The notes under the pieces: model-generated
Told to the model about the DNA's origin: nothing
Database searches by the model: none
Seen by the model: only the letters and a program-made list of their open reading frames with translations
Shown: piece after piece, positions 41,235 through 49,865 of the stretch
Layout: every line of letters starts with the position of its first letter
Numbering within the stretch: the first letter of the stretch is position 1
Assembly: GCF_902833645.1 (NCBI RefSeq)
Contig: NZ_CADFGE010000010.1
Coordinates: 1-64,000 of the forward strand
DNA: 64,000 nt
Direction of reading: 5' to 3'
Source of the DNA: Paraburkholderia fungorum
GTDB lineage: Bacteria > Pseudomonadota > Gammaproteobacteria > Burkholderiales > Burkholderiaceae
Program-made: the position numbers and the translations under genes

Positions 41235-42710
41235 TCACTGGAACCAATGTTCACGTGCTTTCATGATCAACGCCTTAGCGGCATCCTCTTCCATTCCGGT
41301 CATCTCGACCAGTTCATCCACAGCCAGCTCGGCGAGTTCGTCGCGCGTCTGGATCTGATGTTCGGCAAGCTTGGCGAGCAGGTCGGCGTCCATGCCGTCC
41401 AGGCTCTTCAGGTCGAGTGCAACATTTTCGACCTTTTCTTCATTCGCGATGGCCTGCGTCAGCAAAGCGTCGCGCGAGCGATTACGCAGTTCGTGAACGG
41501 TGTCTTCGTCGAATGCTTCGATTTCGAGCATCTCGTTGAGCGGCACATAAGCGATCTCTTCGAGGCTCGTAAAGCCTTCGTCGATCAGGATGTCGGCGAC
41601 TTCTTCGTCGACATCGAGACGCGCCATGAACAGGTCACGCAGTACACCGCGCTCCTGATTCTGCTTCTGCGCAGATTCGTCCGGCGTCATGATGTTGATC
41701 TGCCAGCCGGTGAGTTCGCTGGCAAGACGCACGTTCTGGCCGCTGCGGCCGATCGCGACCGCCAGTTCGTTTTCGTCGACGACGACGTCCATCGAATGCT
41801 TTTCTTCATCGACGACGATCGACTGGACGGCTGCCGGCGCGAGCGCGCCGATCACAAACTGTGCGGGATCTTCCGACCATAGCACGATGTCGACGTTTTC
41901 GCCACCGAGCTCGTTACGCACGGCCTGCACCCGCGAACCGCGGATACCGACACAGGTGCCGATCGGATCGATGCGCTTGTCGTAAGCGACCACGCCGATC
42001 TTGGCGCGCACGCCCGGATCGCGGGCCGCCGCCTTGATTTCCAGCAGGCCTTGTTCGATTTCCGGCACTTCCATCTCGAACAGCTTCATCAGGAATTCGG
42101 GCGCCGTACGCGACAGTTCGATCTGCGGACCGCGAGCGGTGCGATCGACCTTGGCGATGTAGGCGCGCACGCGGTCGCCCACGCGCAGATTTTCCTTCGG
42201 AATCAGCTGATCGCGGCGCAGCAGCGCTTCGACACGGCCGGTTTCGACGATGAAGTTGCCCTTATCCAGGCGCTTCACGGAGCCGGTCATGATGTGCTCG
42301 CCGCGCTCGAGGAAGTCGTTCAGGATCTGCTCGCGTTCAGCGTCGCGCACCTTCTGCAGGATCACCTGCTTGGCAGCCTGCGCGCCGATACGGCCGAATT
42401 CGATCGACGGCACCGGCTCTTCGATGTATTCGTCGAGCTGGATTTCCGGCTTCTGTTCACGTGCTTCGAACAGCAGGATTTCCTGATCCGGCTCTTGCAG
42501 ACCGGCTTCGTCCGGGACGACTTTCCAGCGGCGAAACGTTTCGTGCTCGCCGCTTTCACGGTCGATCTGGACGCGGATGTCCGCATCCTCTTCGAAGAGT
42601 TTCTTGGAGGCCGAAGCGAGGGCCGCCTCGAGCGCGGCAAATACCACGTCTTTGTCGACGTTCTTCTCGCGTGCCAGCGCATCCACCAGCATCAACACTT
42701 CGCGACTCAT
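41235..42710 (-). CDS. nusA: Transcription termination/antitermination factor NusA
   Basis: This 491-residue factor binds RNA polymerase and affects pausing, termination and antitermination. The N-terminal polymerase-binding domain (SREVLMLVDALAREKNVDKDVV, 2-23) is followed by an S1 domain (about 135-200), two KH domains (around RDPGVRAKIGVVAYDKRIDPIGTCVGIRG, 230-260, and ELAVAIGRSGQNVRLASELTGW) and two C-terminal acidic helix-hairpin repeats. Its start overlaps the rimP stop as ATGA, so rimP and nusA are translationally coupled. Confidence 0.97.
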   Translation of the reverse strand: MSREVLMLVDALAREKNVDKDVVFAALEAALASASKKLFEEDADIRVQIDRESGEHETFRRWKVVPDEAGLQEPDQEILLFEAREQKPEIQLDEYIEEPVPSIEFGRIGAQAAKQVILQKVRDAEREQILNDFLERGEHIMTGSVKRLDKGNFIVETGRVEALLRRDQLIPKENLRVGDRVRAYIAKVDRTARGPQIELSRTAPEFLMKLFEMEVPEIEQGLLEIKAAARDPGVRAKIGVVAYDKRIDPIGTCVGIRGSRVQAVRNELGGENVDIVLWSEDPAQFVIGALAPAAVQSIVVDEEKHSMDVVVDENELAVAIGRSGQNVRLASELTGWQINIMTPDESAQKQNQERGVLRDLFMARLDVDEEVADILIDEGFTSLEEIAYVPLNEMLEIEAFDEDTVHELRNRSRDALLTQAIANEEKVENVALDLKSLDGMDADLLAKLAEHQIQTRDELAELAVDELVEMTGMEEDAAKALIMKAREHWFQ

Positions 42711-43165
42711 TGTTTGCGGCTCCTAAAGTCAACTTTCGGAACGAGGCGTGCCTTATCGATATCCGCGACGGTGAAATCGAGCATCGCGGCGCCTTCCTTC
42801 CCTTCAAATTCCAGACCGATCGTCTCGCCTTGCGGAGCATGCAGAATGCCCCGGTACGATTTCCGTCCGTCCAATGGCTTTTTCAATGTGATTACCACTT
42901 CGCTGCCTGCGAAGCGTTCGAAATCCGCCAGTTTTTTCAGCGGGCGGTCGAGACCCGGCGACGACACTTCAAGCCGCTCGTAATCGATATTTTCGACCGT
43001 CAGAACGTGCTGGAGCTGACGCGTAACTTTCTCGCAGTCTTCGATCGCAATGCCGGCCGGCTGGTCGATATAGATACACAACATGCCGCGCCCGGTGCGC
43101 TCGAGATCGACGAGCTCGTAGCCGAGTCCCACGACCGTGGTTTCAATCAGTTCCGTCAGTTGCAC
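42707..43165 (-). CDS. rimP: Ribosome maturation factor RimP
   Basis: This 152-residue protein is needed for 30S maturation. Family motifs are the GLGYELVDLE start of the N-terminal alpha/beta domain, LCIYIDQPAGIAIEDCEKVTRQL (30-52), LEVSSPGLDRPLKK and the C-terminal Sm-like domain. It is the first gene of the rimP-nusA-infB row on the minus strand; the promoter should lie within 43166-43290, right of its start. I see no specific promoter hexamers there. Confidence 0.95.
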   Translation of the reverse strand: MQLTELIETTVVGLGYELVDLERTGRGMLCIYIDQPAGIAIEDCEKVTRQLQHVLTVENIDYERLEVSSPGLDRPLKKLADFERFAGSEVVITLKKPLDGRKSYRGILHAPQGETIGLEFEGKEGAAMLDFTVADIDKARLVPKVDFRSRKQ

Positions 43166-43695
43166 AGTGCCCTCTTAGATGTTCGCGCAGCGAGCCTGCC
43201 GCTTGTTTTGCAAACAACCAATGCGGGCCGCGCGCCTAGCTGGCGCACGTTCGTGCTACCCGAGATGCCAAACCACTTAGAACTGAGCGGCAAAAAAAAA
43301 TGGGCTAAACGCCCATCATCTTATTACCGGTGGTCGCACCTGAGCCGCACATGAAAAGCCGCACGCCCAGCGACTTTGTGATTGTAGCCATTTTTCGGGA
43401 CAAACGCAAACCGCAGAACGCCGTGCGAAGCGCATTTCCGCTTGATTTCATGGCAATCTTTCAACGATATGGCGGCGCTTCGGGCCTTTTGCAAGACGGG
43501 CTGCGCGGCCTCGGGCCCAAACCGGACAAGCGGGGCCGGGAAACTCTGCCCCTACTTATGCGCACGCCGCGGTTTCATGCAATGCATGAAACCTGCGAAA
43601 GCCCGCGGCACTCGTCGATCGACTCCGACAGTGGCGAAGCGTAAATCGTTGAGGAACGATCAACGGCCAACCGTCGTATGTACGTCATTTACGGC
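43166..43695. other. Gap between rimP and rluB
   Basis: No convincing gene is visible. It holds a terminator on the minus strand (43292-43316), so the left 125 bp should carry the rimP promoter. The right 380 bp would be a long 3' tail of the rluB transcript or could hide a small RNA. I see no start/stop pattern with a Shine-Dalgarno. Confidence 0.5.
43292..43316 (-). terminator. Intrinsic terminator upstream of rimP
   Basis: On the minus strand the hairpin ATGGGC-GTTTA-GCCCAT is followed by eight more T (nine A on the plus strand, the innermost pairing in the stem). It ends transcripts coming from the rluB side, about 380 bp past the rluB stop. Confidence 0.75.
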
Positions 43696-45570
43696 TCAAC
43701 GGCCACGCGAGCGGCCGCGCGGCGCGCCGCCACCACGATTGGCGCCGCCCGGGTTGGCGTTACCGCCACCGGCGCGGTTGGCATTGCCGCCACGATTGCC
43801 GCCCGGCCCACGGCTACCGCCGCCCGGATTGCCACCGGGGCCGCCGGGACGCTTACCGCCTGCCGCGCGGTTGCCATTGCCCGACGGCGCGCGATTGCCG
43901 TCGACGTCACGCCCGCCACGCGGGCCAGACGCAGCACCGCCGCCACCCATCGGCCCGCTAAAACCACCGGCGCCGCGGCCAGCGCCGCGATTGCCATAGC
44001 CGCCAGCACCGCCGCCAAAACCACCGCCCGCGCCGCCGCCGAAGCCGCCCGCCGCACCGCGACGGCCTTGACCGCGCGGCTGCTGTTGATCGAAACGGCC
44101 GTGGGACATCAGTACCGGTTCGCGGCTGATAAAGCCCATCGACGTCTGCATCGGATCCGGCTGCTTGCGCTCCGGCGCCTCTCTGCGGCCGCCCTTTTCT
44201 TCCGACGGCGCCTTCAGGCCGACCGACGCCATCAGCGCGCGCACCTGATTGTCTTCGAGTTCTTCCCAGCGGCCGCGCTTCAACCCCTTCGGCAGCGAGA
44301 TCGGGCCGTGGCGCGTGCGGATCAGGCGGCTGACCATCAGGCCGGCTGCCTCGAACATGCGGCGCACTTCGCGATTACGCCCTTCGGCGAGCGCGACGTG
44401 GTACCAATGATTGGTGCCTTCGCCGCCGCCGTCGCGGATGCGCAGGAAATTCGCCGGGCCGTCTTCCAGCTCGACGCCATGCAGCAGCTTCTGACGCATG
44501 CCTTCGGCCAGCTCCCCGACCACGCGCACCGCATATTCACGCTCGACGCTGTAACGCGGGTGCATGAAACGGTTGGCCAGATCGCCCGAGGTGGTCAGCA
44601 TCAGCAGACCTTCGGTATTGAAGTCGAGGCGGCCGACCGCAAGCCACTTGGCGGTCTTCATGGGCGGCAGCTTGTCGAACACCGACGGGCGGCCTTCCGG
44701 ATCGGCATGGCTGACGATTTCGCCAGTCGGTTTGTGATACAGCAGCACGCGCGGCGGCTTGTTGGCCAGCTTGCGCTTGACCGGCTTGCCGTTGATGCGA
44801 ACCTGATCGGTCGGCATGATGCGCTGGCCGATGTGAGCCGGCTCGCCGTTCACCGACACGCGGCCGGCAACGATCAGTTCTTCCATGTCGCGGCGCGAGC
44901 CCATGCCGGCTTCGGCCAGCACCTTGTGCAGCTTCGGCGCGTCGTCGTCCGCGGCGAGCACCCGTTTGGGTGCAGCCGGTTTGCCACGGCGCAGCATCGG
45001 CGCACGCACGCCGCCGGTCGAGCTGTTGTCCGCGTCGAATGCGGGCGATGTGACGTACGAGAACAGGTCGTCCGGACTTGCTTCGGCTGCCACTGCGGCC
45101 GGTGCTTCACCGCCGCGGCGATTCTGACGCTGGCCGCCTTCGCGCGGCTGGCGCTCACGCTGCCCTTCACGCGGTCCGCCCTCGCGAGGCGCGCCGTCAC
45201 GTTGAGCGCCCTCGCGCTTAGCGCCGCCCGCATTGCGGCGCGGCCCCTGGCCCTTGGCGCCTTCCTTGCGCGGCGTGCGCACTTGCGCCACCACCTCGCC
45301 GTCCGGCGGCGTTTCGGTGACGACCGGCGCGCCTTGCGCAGGCGCACCTTCGGCGCCCTTCGTCTTCGCTCCGGCGCGGCGCCGGGCGATCAGGCTGCGC
45401 GGCCCGCGACGCAGGCCGCGGCGCGGACGGTCTTCGCCGTCTGCTTCCGTGGTCTGCGCCGGGCGCTCGCCCTCGCCTGCCGACGCTTGCGTGGTACGCG
45501 CTTCGTCGGCGCGTGCCGACTGCACGGCGCGCTCGGATTCGGACGAATCGGTGTCGTGGGTATGTGTCAA
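43696..45570 (-). CDS. rluB: 23S rRNA pseudouridine-2605 synthase RluB, extended
   Basis: RluB modifies U2605 of 23S rRNA. The 624-residue protein has a conserved core in the middle: an S4 domain (about 212-260, LHKVLAEAGMGSRRDMEELI) and an RsuA-family catalytic domain with Asp316 in GRLDFNTEGLLML. Other motifs are ALAEGRNREVRRMFEA and RLIRTRHGPISLPKGL. The first 190 residues are Arg/Gly/Glu-rich and the last 120 are RGG-like with repeats such as GGFGGGAGGG. Both are probably disordered and RNA-binding. E. coli RluB is under 300 residues, so more than half is extension. It follows scpB by 64 bp. Confidence 0.93.
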   Translation of the reverse strand: MTHTHDTDSSESERAVQSARADEARTTQASAGEGERPAQTTEADGEDRPRRGLRRGPRSLIARRRAGAKTKGAEGAPAQGAPVVTETPPDGEVVAQVRTPRKEGAKGQGPRRNAGGAKREGAQRDGAPREGGPREGQRERQPREGGQRQNRRGGEAPAAVAAEASPDDLFSYVTSPAFDADNSSTGGVRAPMLRRGKPAAPKRVLAADDDAPKLHKVLAEAGMGSRRDMEELIVAGRVSVNGEPAHIGQRIMPTDQVRINGKPVKRKLANKPPRVLLYHKPTGEIVSHADPEGRPSVFDKLPPMKTAKWLAVGRLDFNTEGLLMLTTSGDLANRFMHPRYSVEREYAVRVVGELAEGMRQKLLHGVELEDGPANFLRIRDGGGEGTNHWYHVALAEGRNREVRRMFEAAGLMVSRLIRTRHGPISLPKGLKRGRWEELEDNQVRALMASVGLKAPSEEKGGRREAPERKQPDPMQTSMGFISREPVLMSHGRFDQQQPRGQGRRGAAGGFGGGAGGGFGGGAGGYGNRGAGRGAGGFSGPMGGGGAASGPRGGRDVDGNRAPSGNGNRAAGGKRPGGPGGNPGGGSRGPGGNRGGNANRAGGGNANPGGANRGGGAPRGRSRGR

Positions 45571-45634
45571 AACAACCTCAAAATGTCAGGTCGCGCACGC
45601 CCGTTGCGGGCGTGGCAAAAAAAGTTCGGTTACG

Positions 45635-46774
45635 TCAGGCGCTGCGCGACTCGGGTTCGTCGTCGGTCAGAATGCCTGCGTCCTGTGCGGCATCGCGGCG
45701 ATCTTCTGGATCGCCGTGCGCCGCTGTGGTCGAGTTCGGCCCGGCGGCGTGCTCCGTATCGCGGAGTACGCCCGAGTCGTGCGCGGGTATTGCCGGATCG
45801 GCCTGGGAGACCGGATCGTGATTCAGTGCGGGCTCGGCAGCGCCGGCCTGCGGTTCAACGTTTGCCACTTCGGCGTGTTCTTGCCCAGCCGGGCCTGCGG
45901 CGGCATCCCGATGCAACGCGGGCGCCGGTGCGGCATCCGCCGCGCGATGCGTCGATTCGGCAAGTTCAGCCGACTCGTTTGTCTCAGTCGACTCCGCATA
46001 CTCGGCCTGAGCGACTGGCGCTTGATGCTCTACAGCGTGTTCGCCAGCGATTTCCGTTCCTGCTGCCTCGCCAGTTTCTTCGCCGTAATCGCGATCGGCA
46101 GTTTCGCCAAGGGCTTCACCCTCGGCAGCGGCTGCTTCGCCGGCAGCAGATTCCGCCGGTTCTTCCAGCGCGCTCTCCTCACCCGAAACCAGGGCTTGCG
46201 CAGCCTCGGCCTCGGAAAATTCGATCGCATGCTGACCGAGCAGATCCGCGTTCAACTGCGCCGACGGATCGGCCAGCGGCGGCAATTCGTCGAGCGCCTT
46301 CAAACCGAGGTCGTCGAGAAATTGCCGCGTGGTCGCGTACAACGCCGGACGGCCTGGCACGTCACGATGGCCGATCACTTCGATCCAGCCGCGATCCTCA
46401 AGCTGTTTGACGACCTGCGTATTCACCGTGACGCCGCGAATCTCTTCGATATCGCCACGCGTGACCGGTTGCCTGTACGCAATGATCGCGAGCGTCTCGA
46501 GCACCGCGCGCGAGTATTTCGGCGGTTTCTCAGGATGCAGACGATCCAGGTACGAACGCATCGCGGGCTTACTTTGAAATCGCCAGCCCGACGCCAGCCC
46601 GACCAGCTCCACACCGCGCCCAGACCAATCCTGCTTGAGGTCTTCGAGCAAATTCCGAACAGTGTCTGCCGACACGCCGTCGGCAAAGAGCTTGCGCAAA
46701 TCGACGAGCTTTAACGGCTCCTGCGCGCAGATCAAGGCAGTCTCGAGGACGATCTTCGCCTCTTGGGTATTCAT
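45635..46774 (-). CDS. scpB: SMC-ScpA complex protein ScpB, acidic C-terminal extension
   Basis: ScpB is the winged-helix subunit of the chromosome-condensing SMC-ScpAB complex. The conserved part is residues 1-170: TQEAKIVLETALICAQEPLKL, the first winged helix, and the second with YSRAVLETLAIIAYRQPVTRGDIEEIRGV (87-115) and WIEVIGHRDVPGRPALYATT. The following 200 residues are an Ala/Glu/His/Asp-rich acidic tail with no visible fold. Usual length is about 190-250. The partner scpA is not in this window, and rluB follows, the common order. Confidence 0.92.
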   Translation of the reverse strand: MNTQEAKIVLETALICAQEPLKLVDLRKLFADGVSADTVRNLLEDLKQDWSGRGVELVGLASGWRFQSKPAMRSYLDRLHPEKPPKYSRAVLETLAIIAYRQPVTRGDIEEIRGVTVNTQVVKQLEDRGWIEVIGHRDVPGRPALYATTRQFLDDLGLKALDELPPLADPSAQLNADLLGQHAIEFSEAEAAQALVSGEESALEEPAESAAGEAAAAEGEALGETADRDYGEETGEAAGTEIAGEHAVEHQAPVAQAEYAESTETNESAELAESTHRAADAAPAPALHRDAAAGPAGQEHAEVANVEPQAGAAEPALNHDPVSQADPAIPAHDSGVLRDTEHAAGPNSTTAAHGDPEDRRDAAQDAGILTDDEPESRSA

Positions 46775-47161
46775 GCAGCTAGGTCAGACCCTGTGGTCAA
46801 AGAACCGGATCAAACAGACGATGTGGAACTGAAGACGCGCTCGCCCGATTCTGATCGGTCATATTGATGGGAGCACGCACCGGGGGGAGGCGAAACAGGC
46901 AATCGAGCCAAACCCAGCCGGACGGAGCAGCGATATTCCTGAAAGGAATCGCGTGACTGAGCGCCATATTACGCAAAAACAACCGGTGCGTAAAGACGAA
47001 ATCCCCGGCGCATTTTTTAGCGATGCCTCAAGTCGTCCGCTTAAAAGGAAAAGCTGGCCGAATCGGACAGGAATCGGAGCGCGGCAGGCCCGGAATCAGG
47101 CCGCGATCGATCCTTTAGCCCTTTGACCTTAAGCTGGACCGCCCGCCCGTGCCACCACACT
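46775..47161. other. Gap between scpB and the aminotransferase gene
   Basis: 387 bp with no convincing gene. Short frames lack Shine-Dalgarno sequences. I see no strong hairpin or clear promoter hexamers. Confidence 0.5.
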
Positions 47162-48403
47162 TCAATGCATGCCGTGCTGCGCCAGGAATCGCCTCAAACG
47201 CTCGACGCCCAAATCCAGCCGGGCGGGATCGCAGGCATAGCACCAGCGTACGAAGCCCTCGCCTTCCCGGCCGAATGCGCTGCCGGGCGCCACGCCCAGG
47301 CCTACTTCCCGCACCATGGCCTTGCACAGCTCGAGGCTGCGCGCCGCCCCCGGCATCGAGAAAAACAGATACATCGCTCCGGGCGGCGCCTTTACGTCGA
47401 CGCCCGGCACGGTGGCCAGCGCGCGCACCAGATGATCACGCGATGCCTTCAGGTCGTGCACCAGATCCTGCGTGAAGCGCTCACCCTGCTGGACCGCCGC
47501 GATGCCCGCCTGCTGAACGAAATCCGGCGCACACGACGTGTTGTACTCGACCAGCTTGCCCAGATCGTCCATCAGCGCGGTCGGCGCGACCAGCCAGCCG
47601 AGCCGCCAGCCGGTCATCAGCCACGCCTTGGAAAACGAGTTCACGCAGATCACGCGCTCGTCGCGCCCTGCCAGATCGAGAAACGACGGCGCCGTGCGCG
47701 AATGACCGCCGGGCGCGCCGACGCCGGCATCCGCATCCGCCGGCGCGTCCGGATAATAAAGACGCTCGTAGACTTCGTCGGCGACGATCCAGATACCGTG
47801 ACGACGGCAATGCGCCAGCACGGCGCGCTGCTCGTCGCGGCTCATCACCCAGCCGGTCGGATTGTTCGGCGAATTGATCAGGAGCATTTTCGTGTCCGGC
47901 GTCAACGCTGCCAGCAATTGCTCGAGGTCGAGTTGCCAGCCGCGCTCACCGTAGCCCAGCGCAACGGTTTCCACCCGCGCGCCGAGAATCTTGGGAATCT
48001 CGACCAGATTGGGCCACAGCGGCGTTACCGCCACGACGCGGTCGCCCGCCCCCACTACCAGCTGCGCGGCCAGCATCAACGCGTTGACACCGGCGCTCGT
48101 CACCGCGATATGGTCGGGCGAGGTCGTTCCGTGCAGCTCGCTGACGTAGCCCGCGAGCGCCGCGCGCAGCGGCGCGATGCCCAGGTTATGCGTATAGAAC
48201 GTGGCGCCGGCGGCCAATGCGGCGCTGGCGGCGTCGCGGATAAAGGCCGGAGTCACCCGGTCGGACTCGCCGAACCAGAACGGCAGCACGTCGGCGACGC
48301 CGAAACCGGCATTCGCGACTTCACGGATCTGCGAGGGACGCAGTGCGCGCACCGCATCGCGCGCGTTGGGGACGGAGGGCACAGGCAGATCCGATTCGCT
48401 CAT
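47162..48403 (-). CDS. Class I/II PLP-dependent aminotransferase
   Basis: This 413-residue PLP enzyme of fold type I shows the Asn-containing SPNNPTGW motif, IVADEVYERLYYP, the PLP-Lys in NSFSKAWLMTGWRLGW and a C-terminal Arg region near EGFVRWCYACD. It resembles the AspC/YbdL-like group. The amino donor and substrate cannot be fixed from sequence. An in-frame extension of 19 residues (from 48460) has no Shine-Dalgarno and is not used. Residues 215-245 carry an inserted Ala/Gly/Asp-rich loop. It lies in the same direction as and downstream of the LysR gene, separated by 154 bp. Confidence 0.88.
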   Translation of the reverse strand: MSESDLPVPSVPNARDAVRALRPSQIREVANAGFGVADVLPFWFGESDRVTPAFIRDAASAALAAGATFYTHNLGIAPLRAALAGYVSELHGTTSPDHIAVTSAGVNALMLAAQLVVGAGDRVVAVTPLWPNLVEIPKILGARVETVALGYGERGWQLDLEQLLAALTPDTKMLLINSPNNPTGWVMSRDEQRAVLAHCRRHGIWIVADEVYERLYYPDAPADADAGVGAPGGHSRTAPSFLDLAGRDERVICVNSFSKAWLMTGWRLGWLVAPTALMDDLGKLVEYNTSCAPDFVQQAGIAAVQQGERFTQDLVHDLKASRDHLVRALATVPGVDVKAPPGAMYLFFSMPGAARSLELCKAMVREVGLGVAPGSAFGREGEGFVRWCYACDPARLDLGVERLRRFLAQHGMH

Positions 48404-48557
48404 CGAGGCTTCCAGACAGTGATGGACAGGCAATAAGTAATGGGGCAACGCATGGGGCAAGGCTTGAAGCCCGGGGAGGCGACAGTTTAGCGCGGCGCCT
48501 GGTTTTGGGACGGCGAAGTCAGCGGGTGGCGAAACGCGCCCGCGTCGTCAGTTCCTG

Positions 48558-49460
48558 TCAGTTCAAATCCTCCGCTCGCGCCGGCAATTGACGAATCAGG
48601 CTCCACACCGCCTCCGCCGCCGGCGACAACGAGCGGTCGCGCCGCCGCACCAGTTCGACCGTACGCTCGGCGCGCGGCACGAGCGGTCGCGCCACCAGCG
48701 CGGCGCCCGCCGGCAAAGGCAGCGCGAGCCACGGCAGCACGCTTACGCCCACGCCCGCCTCGACCAGCCCAAAAACGGTCGCGGAATGCCCCAGTTCCTG
48801 CACCACGGTGGCGCTCACGCCGTATTCCTGCATGACGGCGTCGATGATCGGCCGGCTGCCTGACGCGTAGTCGAGCATGACCAGCTGCTGGCCGTCCAGG
48901 TCGGTCCATGCCACCCGCTCCCGCGCCGCCAGGGGGTGATCCTCGCGTGCAACGACACAAAACGAATCCGTCATCAGGGATTCGCTGAGCAGGTCGTCGG
49001 CGGAAAACGGGCCGATGATCACGCCGAAATCGACTTCGCCCGACTTCACCTTGCGCACCACGTCGCTTTGCACGTCGTCACGCAGACCCAATGTGATGTA
49101 AGGAAACTGACGTCCGCACGCCGCCACCACGCGCGGCATCAAGCGGCAGGCGACCGTCGGGCTCGCGGCCACCACCACACGCCCGCGACGCTGTTCGCCG
49201 ATTTCGCGGATCTCGCGCAAGGCGTCGTCCAGATCCGTCAGCAGGCGTGACACGCTCGATACCAGGTTGCCGCCGACATCCGTTAGCTGCACCTCGCGGG
49301 TGGTGCGGTCGATCAGCTTCAGGCCGATTTCGCCTTCCAGCTCACGTACACAGCGGCTGACCGCCGATTGCGTCAGGCCGATTTCATCGCCGGCCCGGCT
49401 GAAGCTCTGCAAACGGGCGACCTCAATGAAAACCCTTAGCTGACGCAGCGTCACATTCAT
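48558..49460 (-). CDS. LysR family transcriptional regulator
   Basis: This 300-residue regulator has an N-terminal winged helix-turn-helix (TLRQLRVFIEVARLQSFSRAGDEIGLTQSAVSRCVRELE, residues 4-43) and a periplasmic-binding-protein-like effector domain (from about 92). It sits upstream of an aminotransferase gene and divergently from the DUF4096 gene; either could be a target. A 10-bp palindrome AATGCGCATT at 49488-49497, 28 bp before its start, may be part of its own operator. The effector is unknown. Confidence 0.92.
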   Translation of the reverse strand: MNVTLRQLRVFIEVARLQSFSRAGDEIGLTQSAVSRCVRELEGEIGLKLIDRTTREVQLTDVGGNLVSSVSRLLTDLDDALREIREIGEQRRGRVVVAASPTVACRLMPRVVAACGRQFPYITLGLRDDVQSDVVRKVKSGEVDFGVIIGPFSADDLLSESLMTDSFCVVAREDHPLAARERVAWTDLDGQQLVMLDYASGSRPIIDAVMQEYGVSATVVQELGHSATVFGLVEAGVGVSVLPWLALPLPAGAALVARPLVPRAERTVELVRRRDRSLSPAAEAVWSLIRQLPARAEDLN

Positions 49461-49585
49461 TTACCAACCTCATCAATAACCCTATTTAATGCGCATTGTA
49501 TGGTGAAATGCCGCACCACAGTCGGGTTCAGTGACATCGCTGCAATGCAGCAATAAGGCGCAAACGCACGCTGGCCGGGCCTGAT

Positions 49586-49602
49586 TGCACAAGATTGGTG
49601 AT
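49586..49602 (+). promoter_or_regulatory. NtrC-like upstream activator site
   Basis: TGCACAAGATTGGTGAT matches the NtrC pattern TGCACC-N5-GGTGCA at 9 of 12 fixed positions with exact spacing. Its centre is about 137 bp upstream of the start point predicted from the sigma-54 promoter, a usual distance for NtrC sites. Binding is inferred. Confidence 0.45.
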
Positions 49603-49703
49603 TGTCCCGATTTGCGAGATGGGTTTTTTGGATTCTTATACGCCCCTAGCTAGCGCCCGCGCTGGCCCGCTGCCACAGGGCTTTCTGGCAGTTGGACTCG
49701 TCT

Positions 49704-49719
49704 TGGCACACTTCCTGCA
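49704..49719 (+). promoter_or_regulatory. Sigma-54 promoter (-24/-12)
   Basis: TGGCACACTTCCTGCA fits TGGCACG-N4-TTGCW at 10 of 12 positions with GG and GC correctly ten bases apart. It points right, toward the DUF4096 gene whose ATG is about 135 bp beyond the expected start point. Confidence 0.65.
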
Positions 49720-49865
49720 TTTACATGCACACAGGGTCGGCGCCATGACTTCTGACTGACATGAAACCGTGGCAAGCCCGACCCCCCTTGGCACTCGCCT
49801 ATCGAGTGCATGGAGAGTGCGCGGCGCGGGGCAGCGCACCGGAGTTAGCTTCGCTGAGGTGAAAC

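Larger units (their letters stand above)
49461..49865. promoter_or_regulatory. Control region between lysR and the DUF4096 gene
   Basis: 405 bp with no convincing gene. It contains, from left to right, the AATGCGCATT palindrome, an NtrC-like site (49586-49602), an AT-rich T-tract (about 49623-49640), a sigma-54 promoter match (49704-49719) and a small hairpin GCACTCG-CCTAT-CGAGTGC (49791-49809). The layout is that of an enhancer-driven sigma-54 promoter with a leader of about 135 bases. Confidence 0.65.

Noticed and set aside
46797..46982. Small gene between scpB and the aminotransferase gene
   Set aside because: The frame lacks a Shine-Dalgarno and gives no recognisable protein.
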